From the NCBI GenBank assembly GCA_024036415.1, contig JAMWET010003062.1:124001-188000 (forward strand): a stretch of 64,000 nt of DNA. Direction: 5' to 3'. Under the pieces are notes generated by a model. It saw nothing but the letters and a program-made list of their open reading frames with translations, searched no databases and was not told the origin of the DNA. Positions 36,950 through 51,400 of the stretch are shown one piece after another (within the stretch, counting starts at the first letter, position 1; each line of letters opens with the position of its first letter). Source of the stretch: Prochilodus magdalenae (lineage: Eukaryota; Chordata; Actinopteri; Characiformes; Prochilodontidae). The position numbers and the translations under genes were made by a program.

Positions 36950-39900
36950 TAAAGAGTCTTTTCGGTTTAAATGGCCTCTGTAGATTTTAATTTTCCATTG
37001 TAGTAATTTTTCTTTACCTTGCGTTTCAGGAGCTCTCTCAGTCATGTATGGCTACGGGCAGCAGGGACCTTCAGTGTCCTGTGTGTTTACAGCAATCCAT
37101 ATTTCCTGTTGAGACAAACTGTGGCCATCTCTTCTGTGGTGAGCATCAAATTTTGCACTTAAAACTCTAAATGTACAAAATGTAATTGGACCAGGACTCC
37201 TGTTATGTATGACAGTATGTAACCAACGATTTTACCCTAGAAAGAACTCTTCATTTAGCCCAAAGGAGCCCAGAATCATTTCCCCTTATAGGAGAATGAT
37301 GAGGGATCAGTTACAAGATTCTAATAGATCAGTTTTATTGAGGTCACATTGCATCTTCTGTAACTATTCTAAGGTCAAAATAGCACATGCCTTAACAACC
37401 ATTTCATAACTTGTATTTCCTCATTTTGTTTTGAGATGGGGTCAGAACGGGTTATAGGCAACCCAACATGTTTTCAAAGCAGTATTATTTTTAAATAGGC
37501 TGGAAAACCTCACTTAGATGCAAAACACAAGCTTTACAGTGACCTGGTTTGGTTTCATGCACTAACTGAGCACATTTTTTAAATGAGGTCACAAATTCAC
37601 AAATTGTCATGTGACTGCATCCACAATGTCCAATTTAGGTCACTTAGGGACTCCATGAGTTTAGGTGAAGAATAAAGCTGTATAAGGATTTTTTTGTGAC
37701 ACGTGTCACTGTGGGCTCTTAAAGGTGTGGATGATCCAAACCCTGCTAACTCATTTTCATATCTTATAAATGATGACAAGCCGTGTCCTGTTATGTAGCC
37801 TAGCCCTGGAGTAAACATGCTCAGGACACCTGCTTCAGCTCAGGAAGGGCTTGTTAATGAACCGATTACTTGGATCAGAAAAAACACCAAAATCTGCAGA
37901 GCAGGGGGTCTCCAGGACCACTGAGTCGCCAGCCAATCTGTCTATACGCAATCCGTTTTAAATCAGCATTGTACCCTTACATGCTTTTACTGCCGGTTTG
38001 CTGGAAATGGCTTGATATTCTTGGGCAACTGGACTCCTATTACACATTTGCCTCAGCATATACACTGATTGCATGTTCAGTATCCTGATTTCAAATCTGT
38101 GTTGGTGGCTGTGTGGAGTGAGACAGCAGATGGTGGAGCGTAGGACAAGCACACAGAACAGCCAGCAGGTCATGTGACTCAGCCCCGTCTATGGAGTTTA
38201 ATATTTAACTGTTGTCGTTGCGACAATGGCTTTCACAGTCACATGCCACAAATCACACATCTGCTTACCTTTCTGCCAACACTGTGATGATCAGGTAGTC
38301 CACTAATACAGAAGCGTGTTGTCACAGAAGCATCATTTTCAATGTGATATATGTGAGCTATTCCATATACACCATTCCAGAGACTTCTGAAATCAAAAGA
38401 AGCGATCTAGTAGATTTAATCTACTTTTTCAGTCAAGCTTTGTGGCACAGATAGTGGATCAAGATTTATTAGTCTGGAGAGAGCAAAGTATCAGTTAACC
38501 TTTTTTGGTCTCACACTCATACCTTCACCTAGCCTTCACACGGCCTCCTCAGATAATGTGACCTGTCAGATAACTTATTTAGTCTGGAGGGCTGGTTACG
38601 AAATGCAGCCCAACCCAAATAAAGTTCTGCTGATAACACCATGCCATGTATTTAGGTACCTTGTAAATGCTTTTTAATAAAACTACTACAATTAATTATG
38701 CTGACAAAAGTAAAAGCCAGAATCTGCTCACAAGAACATTAATAACCAAGAATGTCTGCAACATCCAATTCCTTATAGTTTATGACCAAAAATATACGCT
38801 GAGAAAAAATCTATTCTCTTTCCAAACACGGGCTAACAAGGTCAACATTAACGTGTTCATATTTCTCAACCTGATCCTTCTGATCTTTGATAAGCTGCAT
38901 GACTGTATTACTGACACTGATAGACTGAAGGCATTAACAAGACAGAGCTTATCTCTGACATCATGCCAAGAAACTCACTTAAAAGCCTCATTTTGGTGTC
39001 TGTAAACTCTGACCATGAACACAGCTCAAACTGTATAGAGTGAAGGTAACTCAGTAACAGTAGTACCATATAAAATATTTCAGGATCAGGTTGTCTGCAT
39101 GGACATTAAACAAATGATATTATTTAATTAGCCAAATGTAGCTTCCTTTAATCACATTTGTTATTTAATAAAAAATAATCAACTATGTTGTTAGGTTGCT
39201 ACATTACACGCTGCATGTCCAAAAGTTTGTAGACATCTGCTCATCCAACATTTCTTCTGAAAAATGAAGGGCATTCATTGGGAGTCTGCTCATCCTTTTT
39301 GGGAAGACTTTGCACTAGATGTTAAAACATAGCTGTGAGGATTTAATTGCATTCAGCATTGTAAGTTCGGGTATTGATGTTGCATGACTAGTTTTGGATG
39401 ACTAACACCACTTCAACGCAAGGCTGAACAATTTGGGAATTGGTTTTAAACACGTGTGCTCTTGCAATTTGAAAATTACGCTGTGCAGTTTCAAAACTGC
39501 AGTTCTGAAAAATATTATTAACCTTTCAGACCTGTTATCACTCATTCCATTGGAATTTTATGGCGCTCCAGCATGTCCCTTATCTAAGCTGTGTGTGTGT
39601 CTAAGGCTTTATGTGAGTCTGTCTGTGGAAAAGGTTCTGCGTTTGTGATGTTGTCATTGTTTATGGTTATAATGATTATGATGATTTACTTAGCACATCA
39701 ATCTCTCTCTCTCTCTCTCTCTAGCGCCTTGTCTCATATCTTACTGGAAACACGGCTCCTGGCTAGACGCTATCAGCTGTCCTTTGTGCAGACAGAAGGT
39801 GTGAATATAGTACTGAACACACCCTTTACAGCCTGTGGTAATCCTGTCATACACCTCTTACAAGAAACTGCATCAGTACAACGATCTTTCCCAGCACTCC

Positions 39901-40865
39901 ATTACTGATTAGTACATCTCCCTTGTTCCTTATTTCCTTCAGTCCTTTCCTCTTTTGTCCCTGTATTTGTCTCATGTAGCTTGTTTCTTTTTTGTTTCTG
40001 CTAGGTTAGTGTAATGCATCAACTTTTTGGTGAGAGCAGATTGGACAGGAAGCAGAGAGAGGTGCTGGGCCACATAACAGATTATAATAAGCGATATTCT
40101 GGGGCACCGCGACGGGTAAGTTCCACTTTAACAACCTCTCTGCTGCCTTTACTAAAGCACTACACGACTCACCATGTTAAATTTCCTTCTCTATTATATG
40201 CAGGCCTGATTCCCTGTGTTCATCTGTACTATAAATACATGAATTTGTATTATGTACACACAAAAGCACATGCCCTTTCACTACAGCTTATATAGGTTAA
40301 ATAGTGTGGTTTCCGGTAACTAACTAACTGATACAATCTGATTTAACTGCTTCCTCATTGTAATGCAATTTGATTTTATTGTGACATCACAATGACACTT
40401 TTTGATTGTGACAGAGTACAATTCTAAACAGGAGGTATTTTGTCACAATCTAAAACAGAATGGACAGTGTAGACCTGGAAAATCACATCTTGGGTTTCCA
40501 GCACATTTAAGCTATGTATTTAAGGCCTAAAGTAACCAGTAACTTTCTCCATGCAGGTGAGAGACTACTTGTGTGACGCTCCTCTTTACCTGCTGCTCTC
40601 GTTGCGGAGTCTGGGGAATATGGGCATATTGGTGTGGCTCTTCCTTCTGAGGGTGGCAGTGTGTGGGTTCGGGGCGGCTGCATCACTAGTGTCTCCACTG
40701 GAGGCTACATCCGAACCCGTCAATGGAGCAGTGGGGATTCTAGACGACCTGGTGGTGGTCTTCCTCCTCCTCATCTCTATTTTTAACATCCACCAGCAGA
40801 TGGCCTCAGAGAGGACATCTAGAACACAAACTGCCACACAGGGAATTCTAACAGACACGCTGTAA
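34488..40865 (+). CDS. RNF170-like RING-type E3 ubiquitin ligase
   Basis: RNF170 is an ER membrane ubiquitin ligase that promotes degradation of activated IP3 receptors. Exons: 34488-34516 (tentative), 35646-35712, 37030-37138, 39725-39798, 40005-40115, 40557-40865 (TAA). All join in phase, giving 232 residues (human RNF170: 258). The C3HC4 RING spans about residues 48-90: [15 protein letters not shown] and SCPLC, with all eight zinc ligands present. The family signature [15 protein letters not shown] matches mammalian YGSWLGAISCPICRQ. Two hydrophobic helices follow (about 153-175 and 190-207, [17 protein letters not shown]), as in RNF170. The usual N-terminal transmembrane segment is absent from this model, so the first exon may be wrong or the gene may be a diverged paralogue. 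Exon 4 has a (CT)n acceptor tract at 39701-39722. Introns contain microsatellites, a SINE tail and a Tc1 scrap. Confidence 0.85.
35766..35838. repeat. Purine-rich (GGGA)n tract
   Basis: Imperfect GGGA/GGAA/GAGA repeat, about 73 bp, all purine on the plus strand, 54 bp downstream of exon 2 of the RNF170-like gene. It could form triplex or G-rich structures; only the composition is seen. Confidence 0.9.
36725..36835 (+). mobile_element. SINE tail with (GATT)n end
   Basis: The wording TTTTCTGCCTTACATCCAAT followed by GAGTGCTGGGATAG and AATGAATGAA is the conserved tail of a very common fish SINE/V-SINE group. It ends in a GATT repeat (36805-36833). The tRNA-like head is not seen, so the copy is truncated. 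It lies in intron 2 of the RNF170-like gene. Confidence 0.6.
36890..36948. repeat. (CA)n microsatellite
   Basis: About 29 uninterrupted CA units, about 80 bp upstream of the RING exon of the RNF170-like gene. Confidence 0.95.
39205..39400 (-). mobile_element. Tc1-like 3' fragment
   Basis: Phrases ATGTCCAAAAGTTTGTAGAC, then AAGGGCATT and GGGAAGACTTTGCACTAGAT follow, in order, the inverted 3' end of a common fish Tc1 family (terminal repeat, then the codons for LVESLPRRV). It is truncated and strongly mutated. It lies in intron 3 of the RNF170-like gene, antisense to it. Confidence 0.6.
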
Positions 40866-42987
40866 ACCAGGGGACAAAGGACACTGGATAACTGATAAGC
40901 AGGATGAAGTCTAGCAGTAAAGGAATGCCGCACAGGAAAAGTTAACAGCAGGGAGGGTTTTTTTAAGTGGACTGCAAGTTGTGTTGTCATAAAGACTAAC
41001 ACAAAGGTCAGTTTCAGATGATAAGCACACTCTATTTACTTTTTGCACTACCTACACCCTCCTAATAGGACCACAGCATCAAATGACAAAAAGAGAGTGT
41101 AGAACTTAATGTTTAAGAAATATGAGATGCTTAGAAAAACAGCAGGACCAGTCAGTTAGGCCCCTATAACTATTACATGTGAGCAACTGTAAAGATCTGT
41201 TATGTCCTGTTAACTCCAGGTATTCATCAGCGCTCAGATTAAGGCCTGAGAACTGTGGCTAAAAATGAAAACTGACATTTTTTCAGTTTACTCAGCTGGC
41301 ATATTGTTAGCGTTTACATAGCATGTTTTTCATTTTTGGTGTAAATTCATCTTTGTTTATTAATTCCTGATGTTCAGTCACTAATATAATGTATAGGTTA
41401 CCTTTAATGTTGTACATTAGCCATTGCCCCTGCTCTTTAGTATCGATCTCTATGCATCTCCTGGGGTAAAACCAGGAATCATCCATCAATATATTCTCAA
41501 AGTGTAAATAATGTAAAGTGTTTATTAAAAACTATTTATCAAACCTCTAAAACAGACTCCCTTATCTTGTTGAATGGCTGAATGGCCCTGATACACCTAG
41601 AAGGCTGAAGATTCTCTATAAGGTGGTGCCATTACCACTCAGACTTTGGCGTTTTGTAATGTGACAGTGTGTTCTTGTTTGAATTATAGCATTTAAAACA
41701 AAACACTCAGCACATCACACATAACAAAACAATCCTTTAATTCATACCAAAAGTTTATTTCATGTTCATCTTTTCAGTAGTGTTTAGTCACTCATTAAAA
41801 TGTTAACCAAAATTGGAATGTCTAACTGGGGATGGGGAAACACATTCATATCCTCATACAACTGTCCTGCTCTTTTTCATTTGCTCAGCTTTGATCAGGC
41901 ACATTCTTAGTTCTTGCTGCCCTTGCCAACATAACCACTAAAGTTGTATCATCATACTTATATTAAAGATTTCACCATGACAAAAATGAATGATGACCTT
42001 ATCAAAAATGACTGAACTTGTGGCCTGTGGTAAACAAAATGGTTCCTAAACAAAAACTTCATACATTTTTCCTCTGTTACCAGATATTAAGGAGCCAAAA
42101 CTGCTATACACTGAACAGACATTCTAAGACTGGTAATCTCACCAAAACACTCCAAACGAACCAGCAAGCGTAATAAAAAAAGTGGGAGATAGGTTTTTTT
42201 GGTAATAGTAGAGTTCATTAAGAGTACTTACTGTTACTATATAACAGGGTTCAAGTTACACATATTTTCATGCAACATCATTTAAATGCACAAAAGTTGG
42301 AGCTCACTATTAGCATGAATGTAGCCTTGCTCATGTGACTCCTTAATGACCTTATAATCCAAAAGAATCAGAGAAATGTGCATGTGAAATACAATTTGTT
42401 GGGTTTTGAACCTTTATATGTGCAATGGCTTAATAGCAGCGATTTTTGAAAACCTCATTAATTTTTAACAGACAAATCCAGGTAAGACCCAGTTAGTTGA
42501 GATTCACATATAATACAGCAAAACTACGATTCGTCTATTGCCGCCATGCTCCTAATTCTACAGCTAGCACCGTCATTAGTTTATGTATAATGATATCAAG
42601 CGCCCCCTCTATTTCTTAGAAGAATATGACCTGGTAAGCACAGGAAGTACTCAGAGGTTACATAATTCCACTCAAAATGCTGACAGGTATAAGATTTCCA
42701 TCTGGACAGTTGTATGAGGTGACGTTGAGTTACAAAGATAGCTGAGACATTTTGGTCCTCATCACTTGATGGTACAGTGCAAGTTAAGTCATACGCAGTT
42801 AAATGTATGTTATGTTTTGGTTACATAATTTTTATAGGATTAGCGACACAGCCATCTGCACTTTGTAAACAGAAGAGCACTCTCACACCTCCATACAAAG
42901 AGTTGGCTAGGGACAGAACACCTTAGATCTACAGCAGTACAGTACAGCAGACACAACCATGATAACTGCACTGGGACAGGAGCTCTC
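40866..42987. other. Spacer between the convergent 3' ends of the RNF170-like gene and PFAS
   Basis: Two tail-to-tail genes share this 2.1-kb AT-rich spacer, which probably consists of their 3' UTRs. A minus-strand AATAAA (TTTATT at about 41756-41761) could end PFAS with a UTR of about 1.2 kb. No canonical AATAAA was placed with confidence for the RNF170-like gene. No repeat or exon recognised. Confidence 0.45.
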
Positions 42988-44879
42988 TCACTCTCTAGTG
43001 ATCTGACACCAGGTAGCAGCATTCTGGAACATGCGGATCCAAGGTGAAGGCTCCAGTGAGGCCCTGAGGGAGTTAGGTGCCCAGGCCCACTGCCAACCCA
43101 GCACAGCACGCTCTGGGTGGGGCATCATGGCCAGGTGACGGCCATCGGCTGAACAGATGCCTGCTATGCCCAGAGCAGAACCATTGGGGTTCAAGGGATA
43201 GGTCTCCGTGGGGGCTCCAGAGTCATCCATGTAGCGCAGGGGTGCCAGAGCACCATTGATGAGCCTGTCCCGGGCTTCAGTGGAATGGAACTGCATCAGA
43301 CCTGAGAAGAAAAGGTAGTGATTACAGAAAAGTCTGCTAAAGCCATATTTATAGGATGTCTATATTATAGAATGTGTAGTAGCTAATTAGATGTGGGTAT
43401 TAGGTTTGCCAGATCAGATTTCTACATGGTTAAACCCTGGTACTGTTAAACTCCTGTCCTAAATATTTCGCTGTTTTCATGTGATCCAAAAAGTAAGCTC
43501 CGAAAAGCTCAATATTCATATATTTAAAAAGAGACAACACCTGCAAAGCAAAGAAACAGTCACCAACCTATGCGAGTGCAAAAGAAGCAGGCACTCAACT
43601 GCTACAGCATATTGCAGTAAAATGTAATTTATCATTTTTTAAATGATATTATTTATTCATATTTTTGTTAATAGGTCACTCAATCAGTCATTCTGCTCAA
43701 TAAGAACATAATTTGTGAAAGAGCAGGTACATTAGTTTAACAGCACAACTTGTGATTTGTGATTGAGCAATACTTAAAGCCTTAAAGACCAATCAGGAAA
43801 TCTGCTTATTACACAATGTTTAACTAGAACTATGAAAACAAAATTATTTATTTTACATGTATTCATTCTGATGCTTGTGCTTACTTCCAATGTCCTCCCC
43901 TAAAATTTATGTCTGTTAAGTTGATGCCCATGAATGAAGAGTGTACTCTATTTTTAATGTGAGCCAAACTAAATCTAAAATCTTGCATAGTCTTAGTATA
44001 CAAAAAGTCAGAAGGTCTGAGATCTCACTAAAAGTCTTTTTCTAATTTAAACCTGGAAAAACACAACAAAACTTCTGAACATAGAAACTGTATACAAAAC
44101 AGGAAAGACTTTCTTCACTGCTAGTCAGTCATTATTCAAACTTAAACAAATTCTTGACAATGAGCATCCCTTTGTACCAAAAGGTCAGGGTTCTTTTTTT
44201 TTTTTTTTTTAGAACCATCACTTCCACCTAAAGCTCTTGTTAAGATGGCTTTCGGGTGAATTTTATCTACCCATCAGAAAATGTTTGCATAAGCCTTTGG
44301 AGCCAGCTCAAAAGGATGGCATCATTATAGAAAAAGAGAAGGATACTAAGAACAACAAAATATTTAGAAATTAGTATTAAATTAGCAAAATACACTTTTC
44401 AACATTTACTGGCAATGATGAGTTTTTAATGTATGTGGATGGAGGAAAAAAATGTAAAATATTGTGACCAATATCAAAGCCTTAATATGGTGTTCAAACT
44501 ATTATGTGAGGCTTGAAATGTGTCATTATTATGTCTTAGATTTATTTTAAAACTGTAAAATATTATATATGTTGGAATATGTTGAAAATAGTTTCTCATA
44601 AAAATTAGTAGATCCTTTCAAATTACAAAGCGGTGTCCAAGTGAGAGCTGCTAGGTGGTGTGGTGGTTTTATGTAGACAGAAGTCTCACCTTCTCCATGG
44701 GCAACCCACACGCCCAGAGCAGATCCCTCCATGCCTTTCAACATGACAGATGGAGAGGGCAGAATACCCACACTAACAAACCGAGACTCGAACCTCCCCG
44801 ACTTATTATGTGTCAGGGACACCTCAGAACCTGAGAGTGAGAGAGAAAAGGAGGGAGTGAGAGAGTAGGGAGGAAGAGC

Positions 44880-44963
<84 letters not shown>

Positions 44964-44970
44964 AAGAGAG

Positions 44971-45012
<42 letters not shown>

Positions 45013-48000
45013 GAGAGATTGTGAGGCAGAAGGAAGAAAGGAAAATGTGAGAAAAAGGAAATAAAAATGATAAATGAAATGATCTTTATGAACGTCTCAT
45101 CATGCAAGCGTTACAGTGCTGTGGATATTTATGCATAAATGAACATCTACTTATAGGAAGGCCTAAATGAACAGCTCCAGCTTTTTTGACCTAAACCCTA
45201 TGAACCACTGTAGCATACAACTGATTCCCACAGATAATTCTCTGTACCTGATAAAAGGACAGAAAACCTGCTGACGCTGCTTAGTCAATCAGAGAGCATC
45301 ACAAGTGTGCTTCAAATTGACAGACCTTTTGTTTTTTCAATAGGTACAGGGAAATCCATCAAATACACTGTCCATGGTAACATGACAAGACACAGCAGAC
45401 ATCAGATAAATAAGCACTTGAGTATTCCTTTAACATCTTAACATGGCTAATGGCCAATGGAAGGCAACAGGGTTTATTAACACAGCTTTATTAACACACT
45501 AACAGCACTAACAGTCTTTAATCTGCTCTCTCACCTCCATCTGGTGCTTTACCCACCCAGCCCAGCAGAGCCAGGAGCTGGCAGCCATTACACACCCCAA
45601 GACTCAGGGTATCATCACGACACCGGAAACGTTCAAACTCCTCACGGGCACGAGGGTTAAAGGTCACGGTGGCTGCCCATCCTAATAAGAAATGGAGTAT
45701 TAACACAAAATGTGCACTCAGAAGCCAGTATTTGGTCACATATTGATGTGTGAGAGTCTGCAGCTGTCAGTGAACAATGAGAATATTCACTAATATGAAC
45801 CACAAGATCACAAACAGCAAAGTAACATTCTTCTCTTAGTATTTAGCAGAGCTACAACTCAAACATCTCTATCAATATATAACAATAATAACCATAGCAG
45901 GGTTCAAATAATAACTTTCAACTGCAAACAAAATGTGAAACTATGGAAGACAGAAGTCCTGTTTGCAATAAAAGGTTTCTATGAATGTAGAAAATGACAA
46001 GCATATTTGGTAAAGTACATATTTAGGAGTATCTATTTGTTATACATTGGATTATACACTCAAACTTGAATGCAAGATAACTTGAATGTCACCACTTACA
46101 CTTCAATAAACTGAGTAAAAGCAAATTCATAAATACAGCCATTACTGTTTCAACATGGAAACCGCCTATAGCTATTGCTAAAACAAACCTAGTAGTGACA
46201 AAGTTAACACAACTCAAGTTTCTTTGTGTTAGGTTCACAGGGATTCACCTTTGGCTGATCCAAGCACATCAGCATAACTGAAGCCACCCACAAACACAAC
46301 AGCTCGGAAGGGGTCAAGGGTTGTGGCTCCGGAGCACAGGTCCTGCATTGTGACATCCCAAACCTGCAGACAGTAGAGCACAATGTCCAATCGTTGCACT
46401 TAACCTACAGAAATCCATATTTATGTTGGAAATGTAAGTGGTTTGTGTTTATTCACACAAAGATTTTGTCTACCTCAAATCCAGCCATGAACAAAGACAC
46501 AGCCATCTCTCGATCCCCATTACTGCCTTCCTCTCGCACCACTGCGACACGAGGCTTTCCAAAAGCTGTGCAACAACACAAGCACATTATGTTTCATTCC
46601 ATAGAGGATCACAATCAGCTGATCTTTCTGATTTTTGATACTAAGTAATGTCTTGACTTTTAATGTGTCAAGTATTCTCTTGTATTATTATTATTATTGT
46701 ATTATTATTATTAACCTAGCTCTTTGATTAAGGGTGCTTGGGAAGGGTCAAAGGTCAGTTTGAGGTATGGCTGGGTGCGAGTGGCTAGCCCCTCCTCCTC
46801 CTGTTGTACACAGAGTGGGTTGGCCTGCAGACGCTCCAGCTGGAAGCTTGTGCTTTCCCACAGCGCCCGGAGAGTGGGCAGACGCTCATTCAGCACCTCC
46901 TGCCCACACAGGCTCACCTTCACCTGCAGAACAAAATCAATATAACTTACAATAATATACATCAAAAACATCTATCATTGTGACATTTGAATAAGGTGGC
47001 ACTCATCACAGTCAGTAGAGAGAGGTTTTTGCCCTATGCCAGTCTGTAGCTGTGTGGTCCTGTGTGTTTGCTGCTTGACCTTGTTGTTATGAACCAGACG
47101 CTCACTTTATCTTCCAGTAAAGCTAGAACCCAACCTTCTGTTCCTCACCATGAACATGCTGTACATGTGGAGATGCTGATTTAAGAAGAAACTGGAGTGA
47201 TCTCATTTACTTCCAGAGCTAAACATTCCGCATCCCAAAACACCTTCTTGTGTGCCTGCACTATGTAAACATAAATTTGAATTCCAAGCTTAGACTGTCT
47301 TTCTAAAAGCAGTCAAAGAGGTCGGCAGAGTGCTGAAGTGCAGAGAAGTGTTAAAAAAAAAAAGCCACCTCACCCTTGAGTCTGGTCCAAAACCGCAAGT
47401 AGTACCGATTCTTTGGCAGGGAAGTCCAGCATTTGTGTAACGCTGACACACACTGACTACATTACTCTCACACACCTCCAATACCAAGCCCAACTCCTCT
47501 GAGAACAGAGCCTCCATCACTACGACAGAAAGAGACAAACACTCACTTAATGCCACTGAAGTTTCAGAGTTTCATGTTTAATTATCTTATACAAACCTCC
47601 AGCCCCTTCAAACGTCAAGTTCACTTCTATCCCACGATTCCCTGCAAATGCCATCTCCAAAAGACAAGAAATGAGTCCGCCATCGCTGACATCATGTCCT
47701 GCGCTCAGGAGACGTTCTACAAGACAGACATCATTAGATTCACCGCTGTAAAACTAGACAAACAAAAATGACTAAGAAATAACCAAACAAAAGGCTACAG
47801 TGAACATATCCTTACACTTTACTCACCCTGAATCAGTGTCTGGGTGGTTTTGAAACAGGCAGAGAGCAGGTCAGGATGATCTAGGTCAGGGCTACAGTCC
47901 CCCAGTTGACCATAACACTGAGCTAGTGCAGAGCCACCCAGCCTGTATTTACCTGCGCTCACTGGAACGTACAGCAGCACACCTGACAGAGTCAAGTGTT

Positions 48001-48460
48001 TAAGTTTAGTTTTTTCGTTTTTCCTTACACACACACACAGACAGACAGACAGACAGACAGACGCGCACACACACACACACCATAATGGCAAAGTGTTTCA
48101 GTGCCATGGGTTTTCTGTACATATACACACACAGGGGTTTTACTGATTTTTTTTACTGAATTACTTTCTATAGTAACTAACAGTAACAGATGAAACTCAC
48201 AAATCAAGCTTTTACAACATCAAATCAAATTGCTTTAAAACATTTCCACTCAAGCCCACTTTTTAATACCCATAGAAAGTACAGAGGAACAGAAGACCCC
48301 ATCACTTGCTCTATCTGGTAAGCCAGGTGGCTGCAGCTCCATTTTAAAAACGTTTGCTGAATTGTACAAGACTGACCTTTGCCCTCTGGGTCATCCAGGT
48401 CAGGGGTGACAGTAGCAGTGATGTCAGGACACACAGCATACACAGAAATCACCAGAGAGC
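42988..48460 (-). CDS. pfas: PFAS part 3: exons 19-28 (end of synthase, glutaminase domain)
   Basis: Exons: 48460-48377, 47982-47827, 47716-47597, 47519-47374, 46923-46716, 46565-46474, 46363-46249, 45681-45535, 44830-44690, 43301-42988. Exon 21 has AGHDVSDGG. Exon 24 starts the amidotransferase domain (RVAVVREEGSNGDREMA), exon 25 carries FVGGFSYADVLGSAKGW, exon 26 the nucleophile GVCNGCQLLALLGW, and exon 28 PLNPNGS, ADGRHLAMMPHPERAV and the stop. This domain releases ammonia from glutamine and channels it to the synthase site. Exon 27 is preceded on its own strand by an almost pure CT tract of about 130 bp. Confidence 0.95.
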
Positions 48461-51400
48461 CTGAGACCGAAATGATTAGAAGTACAGGTTAGCTAACTTG
48501 ACAAAGCCATGCATGCGTGATGAAGAGCACACACACAGGTATTGTAGTGTGCTGAGTGTGTGTACAGTAGTATCAATCACTGATTACTAACTACTCACTC
48601 CTTAATGCATCCAGCATCTTATTCCTTCAATGCATAGAAGAAGTAACATGTTCAGATTACATTTGATTACATGTGGCTAAGAAATGTGAGAAAAGACGTT
48701 GTAGTTTTTATTTAAACTGTTACCAAACTGTTACTGGTTGTCAGTTTTCATCTTGTAATTCTTTTGTGTTTCACAAAACATTATATTATTTAAACTAAGC
48801 TGTGAAATTCTCAACATTGTTTTGGCTCTGATTACATACACCAGCTCTTCTGTAAACTATCTAGATTCTGTAAATCTAGAAGTACAATAAAAAGTCCACT
48901 AGAAATTACTGCAGCTGTCCTTATTGATGATGAACTGTCAAGTAATGGATTTATGGAGTACATTTTTAAGTTTACCATTCCTGTGTGTAGACAATAATAA
49001 TATGCTGCAATTTGCCATGCCACTTATAAATGCAACAAAAACTACTAGCACATAGCACATATGGTATATGACCGAAACTATAGGTGTTTGAGCTACACCC
49101 ACTGCTAACAAGTGTATAAAATTAAGCATATAACCATGCAATCTCTATAGACAAAGGCTGGACGTAGAATGGGTTGTACAAAAGAGCTCAGTGACTTTAA
49201 ACATGGCACTGTCACAAGACACCACTTTTGGCACTTTGTGATATTCTTGCCCTGCTAGATGCACCTCAGTCAGCTGTAAGTGTCTAGAAGCAACAACAGC
49301 TAATACAAAGTGCTAGACCATGTGAATTCTTAGGGTGGCACTGCTGAGTGCTGGAGTACGTAGAGCGTAAAATTGCCTCGGGAAACAACAACGGCACAAA
49401 AACTGCTTTGGAAGATCCAGAATGTGGGCTTTCATGCCTAGAACCACTACTGTGTTTGGAAGAAAGGTCAATGCTACTTAGAAGAAGGCATAGCACCAAG
49501 AGTAAATTGGTCTGGGGCTGTTTTTCAGGGCTTGGGCTCGACTGCTCAGTTCCTGTGAAGGATAATGTTAATACTACAGCATACAAAGACAATTACATGC
49601 TTTGAAGTTTGTGGAAAAACATGGTTACTGATTTTTGTGTGAATAAACTCCAGTGGTTTGCACAAAGCTATGACCCCACTAAACACCTTCTGGATTAACT
49701 GGAACGTTGAATGTGAGCCAGGCCTTTACACCCAACATCAGTGCCTGACCTTACAAATGCTTTTATGACAGATTGGGGACAAATTTTCACACATTCCAAA
49801 CAGACACACTCTTGGCGAAAGCCTTCCCAGAAGAGTAGAGACAGTTGTAATTACAAGGAGGGGGCATCTCCACAATAATTACAATGCAAGGGATGCCAAA
49901 AAACTATATATTGGTGTGATAGCCATTTGTCCACATACTTTTGACAATACATGTACATACACACCTGGGGCTTTAACAGTTTCTCCACTGACACGAGCCG
50001 CCATACTGAGAGAGTCCTTTCCTCCATCCACTGCCACACCTAGTTGACCCATGGCCTTGCACATGGCCTGGCACGCCTCCCATAGACATGCTCCTTCGCC
50101 TGGCAACTTTGCGGCCCACATCCAGTTGCCACTGCACTTCACATCCTAAGAAAAAAACAGACACACAGAATTCTAAGTACAACATTGCTATTATTAAAAT
50201 AACTACACAATAATTACTCACCTTGAGAGCAGTGACTTGGGCAAACACCAGATTAGTGAGGGCCTCTCCAAGAGCCATTCGAGCTCCAGCTGCTGGGGAC
50301 ACCAGACCTTTGATTGGCTGCTCCCCAATTGCCGTGGCAGCACCCTGGAGACTGAAGGGTGATAAGGCAACCACAGCCACATCAGCTAATGGGGTGTGGA
50401 GAGGTCCTACACACTGCTGCTGTGCAATCAACCCAGTCACAGAGCGATCCACCTGGACTCAGAAAAACGGATAAGCGTTTAATGTAAACAAGCTAAACTA
50501 CCTGTGTTTTTTAAAGCAGTGCATTATTGGAACCCTCAGTGGATTGTTGTACCCAGTATTTCTAGCATACAGTAGCATACGGTCATTGAAAACATCAGAA
50601 ATGCATATAGAAGGTTTATTTGACACTGATATGACCTTGTTTACCTTGTTCGTGAGGTATCGTTTGCTGGCCACTGCAGGCAGTTTGAGGACTCTCTCTA
50701 GAGCAGGCAGAACAGACAGGTCTGCAGGGAGAGACAAAGCCTGCAGAGAAGGTGCTACATGATCCAGCAAAAACTCCTACAGAGAGAGAGGACAGATAGA
50801 GAGAGACAGAGACACACAGATAGATAGACAAATAAATAAATAGATAGACATATATAGATAGATAAATAGATAGATAGTGAAAAACAAAAAAGAGATACAG
50901 AAATGAGTGGGTACACGACTTATCAGATAATTATTTTGAGATGCACTGTGGTACAGTAGAACACAAACAAACAACTACAAAGACTCATTTCGATGAAAGT
51001 GTCTAGAACACCCACCAGAGGGAGCTGTTGACTTAATCATCTTTTCATGGATTCAAAAACAGAAGAATGTGTGTAACACTAGTACAGGTAAACACTAATA
51101 TTAGAATAAACACAAATGAAATAATTAAAATACCTTCCAAAAGTCATGGGATAGCAGTATGTAAATTTACTATGAAGGTGCGGTACTTCACAACACCACC
51201 TCACAACTTGTGTTGAGCATTCCCAAGCAATCACTTAAAGTAATGGCACTTCATAATCTGGCACTTCATAATAATAATTCATATTGATTGTTCATTTAAC
51301 CATTTCTAAACCTCTAGCTGTAACACGCTTTTTGCAGTTTTTGCATGATCCAATGGTTTGAGAGGGTGGGGGTCTACCAAATACAAACTTCATTCTTCAA

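Noticed and set aside
44547..45107. 186-codon minus-strand frame with a Ser/Leu run
   Set aside because: PFAS exon 27 read through into the adjoining CT microsatellite; only 44690-44830 is coding.
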